Origin: SM23-78 sp041479965 | Lineage (GTDB): Archaea > Nanobdellota > Nanobdellia > Woesearchaeales > SM23-78 | Reading direction: 5' to 3' | DNA length: 23,883 bases | Assembly: GCA_041479965.1 (NCBI GenBank) | Contig: JBGOZE010000011.1 | Coordinates: forward strand, 1-23,883 | In this document: piece after piece, positions 13,512 to 19,913 of the stretch | Layout of the letters: every line of letters begins with the position of its first letter | Numbering within the stretch: position 1 is the stretch's first letter | Notes under the pieces: model-generated | What the model was told of the DNA's origin: nothing | The model's database searches: none | The model's input: the letters and a program-made list of their open reading frames with translations, nothing else | Translations under genes and position numbers: made by a program

Positions 13512-13634
13512 TTGAAAAAATTTCTCCTTCCTTTTCTTCTTACTGGATGGATCGAAGCATGGCCATTTTAAGATTGTAATCTATAGTCTTCATTTTTTTT
13601 CACTTCGTCCTCTTCCCTCCAGGAGAACTGGGTG
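13512..13634 (-). other. Short spacer with inverted repeat and a possible 17-codon frame
   Basis: The inverted repeat AGATT-GT-AATCT lies at 13571-13582. A frame MKTIDYNLKMAMLRSIQ starts near 13593 without a convincing ribosome site. I do not annotate it as a gene. Confidence 0.3.
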
Positions 13635-13867
13635 TTATGCCTTTTCGTCCTTTAGGTACATCTCCTCCCAGTAGGCTCCGCCATCCTCTGCGTAATAGCA
13701 GGGAACAGTGTCGAAATATAGCTGCAGCTCCCATCCTCTTGGAGGTAAGGGCATTCTGCAGGGCACTCGACAGGATCCGGAGGCGAGAAATCGCCAAGGC
13801 CTTTCTGGTTGTTGTCCTTACGGGAGAGCTCTGCGAGCTTTGAGTCATTCAGGATTGAGCCGCACAT
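13635..13867 (-). pseudogene. Cys-rich small protein gene with a one-base deletion in a T run
   Basis: ATG at 13867 follows GAAGAAGGATTAGCAAC and encodes MCGSILNDSKLAELSRKDNN, then CPAECPYLQEDGSCSYI. Past TATATTTCGACACTG the frame decays into an unlike tail and stops at 13652. Adding one T to the TTT run near 13695 restores ...SYIFDTVPCYYAEDGGAYWE and a stop at 13635, giving a plausible 77-aa protein with five or six Cys in zinc-site-like spacing. So this is a sequencing indel or a fresh frameshift. The 82-aa frame in the third phase is a shadow. Confidence 0.55.
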
Positions 13868-13871
13868 GTTG

Positions 13872-14063
13872 CTAATCCTTCTTCCTGAAGTAAAACTTCC
13901 GGTGCAAGGTGACCAGGCAGAGGAATCCTCTCTTTCTCATCTCTACCTTGAGAGCTTCCTTATCGTTCCTATAATCTTCTCCATCAGAGTTTTTGATGTA
14001 GGAAGCCCTGGCTTTGTTGCCGTTGAACTCGACGTGATAGCTATTGATGATCTCGGTAGTCAT
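13872..14063 (-). CDS. 63-aa basic soluble protein, unknown function
   Basis: It starts MTTEIINSYHVEFNGNKARA, has an acidic middle (NSDGEDYRNDKEAL) and a basic end (KRGFLCLVTLHRKFYFRKKD). The layout resembles the 62-aa protein at 7809-7997. ATG at 14063 follows AATAAGGAGAACATC. It ends 4 nt before the Cys-rich gene starts, so they are cotranscribed. Confidence 0.65.
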   Translation of the reverse strand: MTTEIINSYHVEFNGNKARASYIKNSDGEDYRNDKEALKVEMRKRGFLCLVTLHRKFYFRKKD

Positions 14064-14161
14064 GATGTTCTCCTTATTTTTTCAAAAGATGGTTATGGAA
14101 GAAAGTTGGTGATAACTTAGGAACGGGTCGTGTTAGTTAGTCTGTGTTTTCTCCTTCCTTA
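14064..14161 (-). other. Spacer with an orphan ribosome-binding site
   Basis: AAGGAAGGAGAAAACAC directly after the 127-aa gene has no ATG, GTG or TTG within usable distance. A frame without a start (...RPVPKLSPTFFHNHLLKK) runs on to a stop just before the next ribosome site. It could be the remains of a small gene that lost its start. Confidence 0.3.
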
Positions 14162-14545
14162 TTAGTCAGAGAGTCTTCTCTCAGCTCTTACCCTGGCTCT
14201 CTGCTTGAGCTGCTCGTATTCCTCTGGAAGAGCGATGCCTGTCTGCTCAGCCTCTCTCCTGGCAGAGAAGATCATCAGGTTGAAGGCATTGATGAAATTC
14301 TCATCCAGCAGCTCGCCTGCGAGTCTGAGCATCTTCTTCACGTGTAGGGAATAGTATCTCTTGATCAGGGCTTGGTGCTCAGGTTTCTCGGATTTTTTCA
14401 GCTCGAGGTCTGTGATGATGGTCTCAGCCATGTTCATGTACCAGTTGAAATCGTTCGGATTCACATCGTCCATGGTTTTCTCAGCTTTGTCTAGGCAGCA
14501 GTCGAGAGCCTTCAAGCTGAGGGGTGATTCTTGCGTGTTGATCAT
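14162..14545 (-). CDS. 127-aa helical soluble protein, unknown function
   Basis: It starts MINTQESPLSLKALDCCLDK at ATG 14545, which GGAAGGAGAACTAGCA precedes; the longer frame to 14707 overlaps the 41-aa gene and is not supported. Helices include WYMNMAETIITDLELKKSEK, LHVKKMLRLAGELLDENFIN and a basic C-terminus (QLKQRARVRAERRLSD). No membrane segment. Family not recognised. Confidence 0.7.
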   Translation of the reverse strand: MINTQESPLSLKALDCCLDKAEKTMDDVNPNDFNWYMNMAETIITDLELKKSEKPEHQALIKRYYSLHVKKMLRLAGELLDENFINAFNLMIFSARREAEQTGIALPEEYEQLKQRARVRAERRLSD

Positions 14546-14562
14546 TGCTAGTTCTCCTTCCC

Positions 14563-14688
14563 TCAGAAAAAATAGAGTGATGCGGCCATGAGGGCCATCG
14601 TGATCCAGAGCACCCAAAACGCGATGGCTTTTACCTTGGCTTTGGACATCCCGTCCATTGAGACCTTGATCTTGAAAACCTTGCTCAT
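14563..14688 (-). CDS. 41-aa tail-anchored mini membrane protein
   Basis: ATG at 14688 follows GAAAGGAGAATCCTT. The product has a basic N-terminal half (MSKVFKIKVSMDGMSKAKVK) and a C-terminal hydrophobic helix (AIAFWVLWITMALMAASLYFF). It lies between the 140-aa and 127-aa genes with 15-17-nt gaps. Ribosome site, packing and membrane helix support it as real. Confidence 0.65.
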   Translation of the reverse strand: MSKVFKIKVSMDGMSKAKVKAIAFWVLWITMALMAASLYFF

Positions 14689-14703
14689 AAGGATTCTCCT
14701 TTC

Positions 14704-15126
14704 TCACCTTTTCTTGACGTAGTCCATGACCTTGACGAGGATCTGGTACTTGTAGCCTTTCATGGAGTGAGGAGCTGTCTTGGCTCTTTTCTCCAGCCTG
14801 GCGAGGTCATTGGCGTAGTCTTCATAGGATTCCAGGAAGGTGGCGAGCATCTTCTCGGTGAAGAAGTAGACTACGAGCTCCACGAGCTTCTGGTCAGAGG
14901 GGCTGATGAGCGTGGTGCAGGCAGTGGCAGCCTTTTCCAGGATCTGGTCGAACATCTTGTTCTCGAAACCTCCCATCTCAGGCAGGAAGTCAATATCTTC
15001 CTTGGTTTCCTCTGCAGTCTCATCGCTGAAGAGGTTGATCTCGTTGAAAATCTCCTCGACAAGGATTTCGAGCTCAGTTGCTATTTCACCGAAAGAGATT
15101 CCCAGGTTGATGATTTTTTCTTTCAT
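14704..15126 (-). CDS. 140-aa helical acidic protein heading a block
   Basis: It starts MKEKIINLGISFGEIATELE; acidic stretches (FSDETAEETKEDIDFLPEMG) are followed by helices (EKAATACTTLISPSDQKLVE, LVVYFFTEKMLATFLESYED) and a basic end. ATG at 15126 follows AAAGGAGAATTAGCC. A good promoter (15164-15193) directly after a 48-nt palindrome suggests it is the first gene of a unit running to the 105-aa gene. Family not recognised. Confidence 0.72.
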   Translation of the reverse strand: MKEKIINLGISFGEIATELEILVEEIFNEINLFSDETAEETKEDIDFLPEMGGFENKMFDQILEKAATACTTLISPSDQKLVELVVYFFTEKMLATFLESYEDYANDLARLEKRAKTAPHSMKGYKYQILVKVMDYVKKR

Positions 15127-15163
15127 GGCTAATTCTCCTTTGATTAGATTATTTTTCATCAAG

Positions 15164-15193
15164 ATTAAGAGATTGCTCTCAGATTGTTGTCAA
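15164..15193 (-). promoter_or_regulatory. Sigma70-type promoter with overlapping operator-like palindrome
   Basis: On the minus strand a consensus -35 TTGACA (15188-15193) is followed after 18 nt by CTTAAT (15164-15169, 4 of 6). The expected start lies about 30 nt before ATG 15126. The -35 sits inside a perfect 13-nt inverted repeat TTGTTG-T-CAACAA (15184-15196), a likely repressor site. The -35 begins 5 nt after the 48-nt palindrome. Confidence 0.55.
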
Positions 15194-15198
15194 CAAAG

Positions 15199-15246
15199 AG
15201 GCGCCTCACTCAGACCAATAATTACCTGCGCGACAGCAAGGCACCT
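15199..15246 (-). repeat. 48-nt boundary palindrome, copy 2
   Basis: It has the same arms as 13115-13162 with changes at repeat positions 39 and 45. Both make G-U pairs in the minus-strand RNA but would be A-C mismatches in plus-strand RNA. So the conserved structure is one of the minus-strand transcript. The sequence after it is moderately U-rich (CTCTTTGTT), so a weak terminator is possible. Confidence 0.7.
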
Positions 15247-15307
15247 TCAGAATGAGATACAGTTCAGCTTTCCCTTATCCTGCCGAACATCTGTCAGGAT
15301 GCTGTTA

Positions 15308-15366
15308 GAAAAAGTAGGGGGTTAAACAAGCCATAGTTTATTATATCCACAACCTGCCTAACCCCC
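15308..15366 (-). terminator. Long-loop hairpin GGGGGTTA / TAACCCCC with U-run
   Basis: A perfect 8-bp stem (15317-15324 with 15359-15366) surrounds a 34-nt loop, followed on the minus strand by CTACTTTTTC. The loop contains GATATAAT, a -10-like sequence without a matching -35. Likely the end of the transcription unit that includes the frameshifted membrane gene at 15583-15901. Confidence 0.6.
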
Positions 15367-15430
15367 TCAGTACGGATTGAGAAAAACAAAAAGAGAAGAA
15401 ATGATATGGATTTTTTTTAGTCCAGCTTGA

Positions 15431-15481
15431 TCACCTCATCAGAACATTATCATGATTCCTGACGAAGTGGCTGGAACGCAT
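15431..15481 (-). CDS. 16-aa possible leader peptide with perfect ribosome site
   Basis: ATG at 15481 is preceded by AAGGAGGTGATGACA, an essentially full match to the 16S anti-Shine-Dalgarno at ideal spacing. The peptide is MRSSHFVRNHDNVLMR. It stands alone between the 105-aa membrane gene and a terminator-like hairpin, so translation could affect the hairpin about 65 nt downstream. No run of one amino acid is obvious. Confidence 0.4.
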   Translation of the reverse strand: MRSSHFVRNHDNVLMR

Positions 15482-15582
15482 TGTCATCACCTCCTTCCTT
15501 GCAATGAGTCATTCTGAAAAAAACTTCTTAGGCCAGAGAAAGCCCCCACCATGATTGGTTCCCAAAATACAGGTTGAGGTCT

Positions 15583-15901
15583 TTAGAGATCCATATCCAG
15601 GATTTTGAGAGGCAGGAGTAAGCCGGTCCAGAATCCTGATATGGTGCCAGAGAGCTGGTAGAACTCGACGTTCATGGCATGCCTGGAAAGATCAGACCCT
15701 AGAGTGCCGCATCGGCGGGCAAGCCAAGGAGCTACCTTGTTGGCGAGCGGGATGATGCTCACGATCTGGCCCCCACAGCCAACCAAGGATCTGGCCTAGG
15801 TAGCTGCCGATGATGGCGCAGATAGGCATGGCGATGAGCATGACGAGGATGAGCGCTCCGATTTCGCCTCTCTCCCAGTTCTTGAAAGAACTTTTCTTCA
15901 T
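15583..15901 (-). pseudogene. Membrane protein gene with one extra G in a G5 run
   Basis: ATG at 15901 follows GAAAGGAAGCATCAC and encodes MKKSSFKNWERGEIGALILV then MLIAMPICAIIGSYLGQILG. At TGTGGGGGCC the frame turns into an unlike tail that stops near 15692. Dropping one G gives ...LGWLWGQIVSIIPLANKVAP and continues in the next frame to TAA at 15583 (...FWTGLLLPLKILDMDL), about 105 aa with two or three membrane stretches. Sequencing indel or recent frameshift. Function unknown. Confidence 0.6.
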
Positions 15902-15936
15902 GTGATGCTTCCTTTCAGCGAGGATAGTTTCTCCTC

Positions 15937-16524
15937 TCAGGCTTGTTCGGGCAGGAGCCTGTTCTTGATCTCCTTGAGGCTAGGCTCTCCTTCAGAGATG
16001 AGGTTGGCGAGCTCGTTGGCGTTCTCGAGATGATCGAAGCGCACGACGCCGAACTTCACATCATCTGTACCGTCAGGAAAAGGTAGGAACTCCAGATACT
16101 TGATGACGATGGACTTGAAGCTGTGCTTCCTCGCGAGCTTGCTGCTGGAAGCGACCACGATGACTTTCATGATCATGTCGTAGTGGAAGATTTCTATCTT
16201 GCCATCTTTCACGGTGTAAATGAACTTGGTGTCCTTGTTGATCTCGAACTTCAAGTTCTGGCTGGGCTTGATCAGGTCTGTGAGGCGCTTCGCAGCACGC
16301 ATCGCCTTGTACGACTCGGTCAGGAAGACGCACACGATTACTATGCACATGGTCAAGATGATGGGGAAAAAGTTCTTGTGCGGAGCGAGAGCCCTGGCGA
16401 CTAGCGCGTATAAGACCACGAATGCGAGCGAGCATGCCAGGAAAATCCAGTTCCTCCTATGCAGCTTGATGACCGCGAAGTGAAGAGCCCTGGGAGAAGG
16501 AGCCAGGTTGATGATGTTGTCCAT
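15937..16524 (-). CDS. Two-segment membrane protein with C-terminal PH-like domain
   Basis: This 195-aa protein has an N-terminal polar stretch, two membrane segments (WIFLACSLAFVVLYALVARA near 28-47 and FFPIILTMCIVIVCVFLT near 53-70), then a cytoplasmic beta domain with alternating strands (LKFEINKDTKFIYTVKDGKI, EIFHYDMIMKVIVVASSSKL) and a final helix (NELANLISEG). The plan matches bacterial PH-like (bPH/YcxB-type) membrane proteins; this is judged by pattern only. ATG at 16524 follows TATAAGGAGCAATATC; the open frame to 16635 overlaps the upstream gene. Confidence 0.65.
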   Translation of the reverse strand: MDNIINLAPSPRALHFAVIKLHRRNWIFLACSLAFVVLYALVARALAPHKNFFPIILTMCIVIVCVFLTESYKAMRAAKRLTDLIKPSQNLKFEINKDTKFIYTVKDGKIEIFHYDMIMKVIVVASSSKLARKHSFKSIVIKYLEFLPFPDGTDDVKFGVVRFDHLENANELANLISEGEPSLKEIKNRLLPEQA

Positions 16525-16558
16525 GATATTGCTCCTTATATATTGGATTGGTCTGGGC

Positions 16559-17389
16559 TCAGGCTTCCTGCTTGGCTTCTTCTTTCTTCTTGAAGAGAAG
16601 CTCGTAAGCTCCGAAGCCTGAGGCTCCTCCGACAACTGCGCCGATGATGAGCTTGAGGACGCCGGTGCCCGGGATGACGTAGCCGATGAGCGCTCCGGCA
16701 GAAGCGTAGGACATGCAGATGAGCCGCTCGTCAGAGTGGATGAGCACGAAGACTTTCTTGACGAACTTGAAGAGGAGCAAGAAAAGCTTGTACAGAGCCT
16801 TTACCATGTCGAAAAGGAATATGGGCACCTCCTTGAAGATCAGCTTGGGCAAAAGAACAAAGTAAATCCTCAAAGGATTGGAACGTCGGATGTACGTTCT
16901 TAAGAAATTCTGCTCCTCGGCATCTCCGAAACTCTTTGAGCCTGAAAAAATTTGTTGAACAATAAAGAAGATGGGTACGATGAAAATCATGAAACCTGCA
17001 CCGCTGGCCAGGATCATGAGCATGGTTGGAATAAAATTCTTAGGGACATTGTGCGGGTCATTAAAAGCCGTAACTGCCAGAGAAATAATTGTAACAAGGA
17101 GCAGTATTCCTATTATCGTGATGAGCATGATATTGAACATAAGCAATGCTGTCAGCCTGCGCCCACGCCAGTTGTCCTTGTTGAGCTTGAGCTTCATCAC
17201 TTGCTTCCAGGTGAGCTTGATTGCTGCCAGGACTTTCTTGAAGTCGTAGGCGAGGTAGCCGACCATTCCGCCGATGACCATGCCGATGATGCACGCCAGG
17301 GCCGAAGTGTGGCTGATGCTCAGTGCTGTGAGCAAGCCGACGATGGATCCCAAGGCGCACGCTAAAAAGATTTTCACTGACGTTTTCAT
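16559..17389 (-). CDS. 276-aa polytopic membrane protein, unknown function
   Basis: The largest membrane protein of the array. Hydrophobic segments: two Gly-rich N-terminal ones (FLACALGSIVGLLTALSI and LACIIGMVIGGMVGYLAY, about 8-49), two in the middle (IMLITIIGILLLVTIISLAV, MLMILASGAGFMIFIVPIFF), and a Gly-rich C-terminal pair (MSYASAGALIGYVIP, LKLIIGAVVGGASGFGAYEL). Basic cytoplasmic stretches separate them. The repeated GxxxG-rich ends suggest an internal repeat. ATG at 17389 follows AAGGATAGGAGAAACGCT. It overlaps nothing and precedes the PH-like gene by 34 nt. Confidence 0.75.
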   Translation of the reverse strand: MKTSVKIFLACALGSIVGLLTALSISHTSALACIIGMVIGGMVGYLAYDFKKVLAAIKLTWKQVMKLKLNKDNWRGRRLTALLMFNIMLITIIGILLLVTIISLAVTAFNDPHNVPKNFIPTMLMILASGAGFMIFIVPIFFIVQQIFSGSKSFGDAEEQNFLRTYIRRSNPLRIYFVLLPKLIFKEVPIFLFDMVKALYKLFLLLFKFVKKVFVLIHSDERLICMSYASAGALIGYVIPGTGVLKLIIGAVVGGASGFGAYELLFKKKEEAKQEA

Positions 17390-17462
17390 AGCGTTTCTCC
17401 TATCCTTTTTTTGACGTTTGACTTTGGAAAGAACTTGGTTGGCCCTTTAGGTGGTCTCAAGC

Positions 17463-17888
17463 TTACTGGTGGTCGGCTGGCTTCTCTCCCGGCTTCCAGA
17501 ACCAGTAATGGGAATTCTCTGTATCCAGAGTAATAGGTATGAAGCCAGCCTCGACAAGGCGGTCGACTTCTTCAACGTCCAATACCCATTGGCTGTCATG
17601 GAAGTGCGCTACATGCCGCCCGATCTCCATGTCTTCCTTGATTTGCTCGACAGTCAGGTACTCGACTTCTTCAGTCTCTTCTTCTTTAATTGGAGAGCCA
17701 GGATCATAGCCAGGAGGAGGCTCATATGGGACATTGGCCTCATAAGGCGGCATCTCGTTTTTCTTTTCCTTGCGTCTCCGGATGATTGAGACTACGATAA
17801 GGCCAATCACCACCGCGGAGACAATGATGAACAAAGGAAGTTCTCCTTTGGAAATCCTGAAAAGACCCATATCTATCTTGTCGATCAT
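17463..17888 (-). CDS. Single-pass membrane protein with acidic cytoplasmic domain
   Basis: This 141-aa protein has one helix (LPLFIIVSAVVIGLIVVSII near 17-36), a stop-transfer RRRKEKK, a Pro/Tyr-rich linker (MPPYEANVPYEPPPGYDPGS) and a folded acidic domain (TVEQIKEDMEIGRHVAHFHD, VLDVEEVDRLVEAGFIPITL, SHYWFWKPG). The positive-inside rule puts the domain in the cytoplasm. The Pro/Tyr linker could bind partner domains. ATG at 17888 follows CTAAGGAGCAATCAC. Confidence 0.72.
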   Translation of the reverse strand: MIDKIDMGLFRISKGELPLFIIVSAVVIGLIVVSIIRRRKEKKNEMPPYEANVPYEPPPGYDPGSPIKEEETEEVEYLTVEQIKEDMEIGRHVAHFHDSQWVLDVEEVDRLVEAGFIPITLDTENSHYWFWKPGEKPADHQ

Positions 17889-17920
17889 GTGATTGCTCCT
17901 TAGTTCTTGTGGAAGAGATC

Positions 17921-18418
17921 TTACTTGCTGATCTTCTTCTCGATCTTGGCGAGAGCCTTGGACGTTCTCTTTCTAGCGAAGTTGAGCAGTTCCTCTCCCT
18001 TCTTCAGGAGATCCTGGACTAGCGGATTGCTCTCCTCGATTTCCATGAACTCGCTCAGGCCTTCGTAGCTGATCCTCCACTTGTCATCATAGGAGGATTT
18101 GGATAAGTACGCTCGACCTATCTCATGGACCTTCGTGATGCCCTTAGAGGGTTCGTAGGTGACGAAGAGCGAGTGCTTGGAATGAAAATAGAACAGGTAT
18201 ACTTTCTCTTCCCCGGTCTGGAGGTTCTTGGTGTAATCCACTGTGCTCGAAAAGGAAAAGAAAGTTCTCGGTCTGATGATCGTGATAGCCAGAGGCTTCT
18301 GGTCCGGGTAGGCGAGATTCTCCGCCACCTTGGTCTTGCGGTTTGCGAGATGGTTCAAGACCAGGAAACAGGCGTAGACGAAGAAGATGATGGCTCCCAA
18401 AACGATTAAAACTTTCAT
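17921..18418 (-). CDS. N-terminally anchored protein, unknown function
   Basis: This 165-aa protein has one N-terminal helix (VLIVLGAIIFFVYACFLVL near 3-21) followed by NRKTK, so the body is probably cytoplasmic. The body is beta-rich (PLAITIIRPRTFFSFSSTVD, EEKVYLFYFHSKHSLFVTYE) with a helical C-terminus (DLLKKGEELLNFARKRTSKA). ATG at 18418 follows AGCAAAGGAGAAACCAC. Family not recognised. Confidence 0.72.
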   Translation of the reverse strand: MKVLIVLGAIIFFVYACFLVLNHLANRKTKVAENLAYPDQKPLAITIIRPRTFFSFSSTVDYTKNLQTGEEKVYLFYFHSKHSLFVTYEPSKGITKVHEIGRAYLSKSSYDDKWRISYEGLSEFMEIEESNPLVQDLLKKGEELLNFARKRTSKALAKIEKKISK

Positions 18419-18439
18419 GTGGTTTCTCCTTTGCTGAGG

Positions 18440-18856
18440 TTATTTCTTTCCCTGCACCGACTCGACGAACTCGACCAGAGCAGTCCTGACCTTGAAGGCA
18501 GTCCTGAAGATGACATAGTCTCCTTTGTATTCTGCCTCGTAGTCTTGGTACTCAACCAGCAACCTGCTCCGAGTCACTCCCTCAGCATCCTTGCTCTCAG
18601 GGTATTCTTTCTGCCACAATTCCTTGTGCAGTCGGACATAGCCTGGAGTGACGATGTAGACCGCCTGCGGAGGCATGACTGTTCCGTCAATGAAAGGTCC
18701 TTTGATGATGAGCGGCTCATCAGACCTGAGGTCGTCGATCCTGAAAGGATTGTAGTCCTTGTCCGGCATCATCATGTTGACCCTGCTCATGAAGGCGCAG
18801 TTGCTCAGCATGATGATGGCCAAAGCTGCGGTCAGCAGAAAGAAAACTTTTTTCAT
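18440..18856 (-). CDS. Small lipoprotein, unknown function
   Basis: This 138-aa protein has a lipoprotein signal (MKKVFFLLTAALAIIMLSNC) with a LSNC lipobox, the Cys being residue 20. The mature part is polar with strands (PLIIKGPFIDGTVMPPQAVY, GYVRLHKELWQKEYPESKDA). ATG at 18856 is chosen because GAAAGGAAGAACAAACC precedes it and the signal starts there; the open frame to 18880 adds MKRKEEQT. The residues after Cys (AFMS) do not include Asp at +2, so outer-membrane sorting is possible. Confidence 0.75.
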   Translation of the reverse strand: MKKVFFLLTAALAIIMLSNCAFMSRVNMMMPDKDYNPFRIDDLRSDEPLIIKGPFIDGTVMPPQAVYIVTPGYVRLHKELWQKEYPESKDAEGVTRSRLLVEYQDYEAEYKGDYVIFRTAFKVRTALVEFVESVQGKK

Positions 18857-18876
18857 GGTTTGTTCTTCCTTTCTTT

Positions 18877-19242
18877 TCATTCAGAGAAAATCAGGATTCC
18901 AAGGAAAAAGAGAGCGGCGAAGAATAAAAGAATTGCCATGAGCACATAGTAGAAGCTATTGTGCCCAGAGTTGACTTTATCGTCTCTCTCTTCAATCACT
19001 TTGCCGTCCTTGATTAAGACTACTTTGTCCTTGATCAGGAAGGCTTCCGCGCCGTCATGCTCCTTGTCAAAGAGGCGGATACCGTTGGCGAGGTGAAGCT
19101 TGCCGCACTTGTTGCAAGGAAATCCTTCATGGACGTCGCAGAGGCTGAAAGCCACTTCCACGCCAGGTCCCTTGACCTCGACCCTTCCATTGCAGCCTTT
19201 GGCTGTGCATTTGAAGACTTTGAGTGGAAAATTGTTTTGCAT
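18877..19242 (-). CDS. Zinc-ribbon-like protein with C-terminal membrane anchor
   Basis: This 121-aa protein carries two Cys pairs: CTAKGC near 12-17 and CNKCGKLH near 43-50, plus another Cys between. LIKDKVVLIKDGKVIEERDD follows, then a C-terminal helix (FYYVLMAILLFFAALFFLGI). It is a paralogue of the next upstream gene (19260-19499), which lacks the anchor. ATG at 19242 follows CTGAGGAGATT. So one member is membrane-tethered and the other soluble. Family not recognised. Confidence 0.75.
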   Translation of the reverse strand: MQNNFPLKVFKCTAKGCNGRVEVKGPGVEVAFSLCDVHEGFPCNKCGKLHLANGIRLFDKEHDGAEAFLIKDKVVLIKDGKVIEERDDKVNSGHNSFYYVLMAILLFFAALFFLGILIFSE

Positions 19243-19259
19243 AATCTCCTCAGTTCAGG

Positions 19260-19499
19260 CTAGGAATCGTACTTGACTTCCTTGCCATCCTTTTTGAAGA
19301 CGAGATTGTCCTTGATGAGGAAGACTTCTGACTTGTCGAACCGATGGATCACGGGATGGCCGCTTGCGAAGTGAAGCTTTCCGCACTTGTTGCACGGATA
19401 GGCATATTCAAAATATTCGCAGCCTGTGCGAAGCGCAGCGGCTTTCTTCTTGTCTATCCGGGCAACTCCCTTGCATCCATTTGCTTTGCACTTTAACAT
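19260..19499 (-). CDS. Soluble zinc-ribbon-like paralogue of the neighbouring gene
   Basis: This 79-aa protein has MLKCKANGCKGVARI, a Cys near 27 and YPCNKCGKLHFASG near 34-47, then SEVFLIKDNLVFKKDGKEV. Cys spacing, the CNKCGKLH core and the FLIKD...KDGK tail match the 121-aa neighbour almost position by position. The pair arose by tandem duplication, with later gain or loss of the membrane anchor. ATG at 19499 follows GAAAGGAGAAACCATC. Confidence 0.75.
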   Translation of the reverse strand: MLKCKANGCKGVARIDKKKAAALRTGCEYFEYAYPCNKCGKLHFASGHPVIHRFDKSEVFLIKDNLVFKKDGKEVKYDS

Positions 19500-19533
19500 G
19501 ATGGTTTCTCCTTTCCTTGAAAAGCTCCTAAGC

Positions 19534-19809
19534 TTACCACTCCATCTGGTCTATGAACGAGTCTTCCAGGCCTTCGATGATGGCGATGCTGCGGGCTTCT
19601 TCCTCGCACTCATGGCAGGAATTGATCATTGCACGCAGCACATGGGCTTCTTGCCTGTCCATCTCGTCCATGGCGAAGGCCCTGATCTGAGAAGGGGTGA
19701 ATCGGTGCGAGCACTTGACTTCCTTCTCCTGGACGTCGCTGACAGGGATGATGGCTGAGAGGCTGGTTCCAAAGCCCGATTCCACTGCTTCCAAAAACAC
19801 TTTTTTCAT
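19534..19809 (-). CDS. 91-aa acidic soluble protein, unknown function
   Basis: It starts MKKVFLEAVESGFGTSLSAI; a helical centre (SQIRAFAMDEMDRQEAHVLR) is followed by MINSCHECEEEARSIAIIEG and a final acidic helix. The CHEC and a further Cys could bind metal. ATG at 19809 follows AAAGGAATCCTC. A -10-like TATAAT lies 47-52 nt upstream. Family not recognised. Confidence 0.68.
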   Translation of the reverse strand: MKKVFLEAVESGFGTSLSAIIPVSDVQEKEVKCSHRFTPSQIRAFAMDEMDRQEAHVLRAMINSCHECEEEARSIAIIEGLEDSFIDQMEW

Positions 19810-19855
19810 GAGGATTCCTTTCTCCTTTTTTTGATTTGAAATTTAATCCAAGGCT

Positions 19856-19861
19856 ATTATA
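19856..19861 (-). promoter_or_regulatory. -10-like TATAAT upstream of the 91-aa gene
   Basis: A perfect TATAAT on the minus strand lies in the gap after the 31-aa gene, but the -35 position has no good match. It may be an activator-dependent promoter or a chance AT-rich match. Confidence 0.3.
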
Positions 19862-19913
19862 TCTGACTTATCACTCGATGAGCTGTTGGTTCTCTGACAG
19901 AATAATGCAGAAC

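Larger units (their letters stand above)
15127..15582 (-). other. 456-nt regulatory spacer with three hairpins, a promoter and a leader frame
   Basis: This is the largest spacer in the array. In transcription order it contains a 16-codon frame with a perfect ribosome site (15431-15481), a long hairpin with U-run (15317-15366), a small perfect hairpin ATCCTG / CAGGAT (15277-15300), the 48-nt palindrome (15199-15246) and the promoter of the 140-aa gene. No full-size gene is seen. Confidence 0.6.

Noticed and set aside
13600..13848. 82-aa minus-strand frame
   Set aside because: Arg/Ser-rich shadow of the Cys-rich gene in a third phase, no ribosome site.
10178..15366. Integron attC sites (GTTA... 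and ...TAAC palindromes between small genes)
   Set aside because: The order on both strands is GTTRRR-like first and YYYAAC-like last, the reverse of attC; blocks hold several genes, and no integrase is present.
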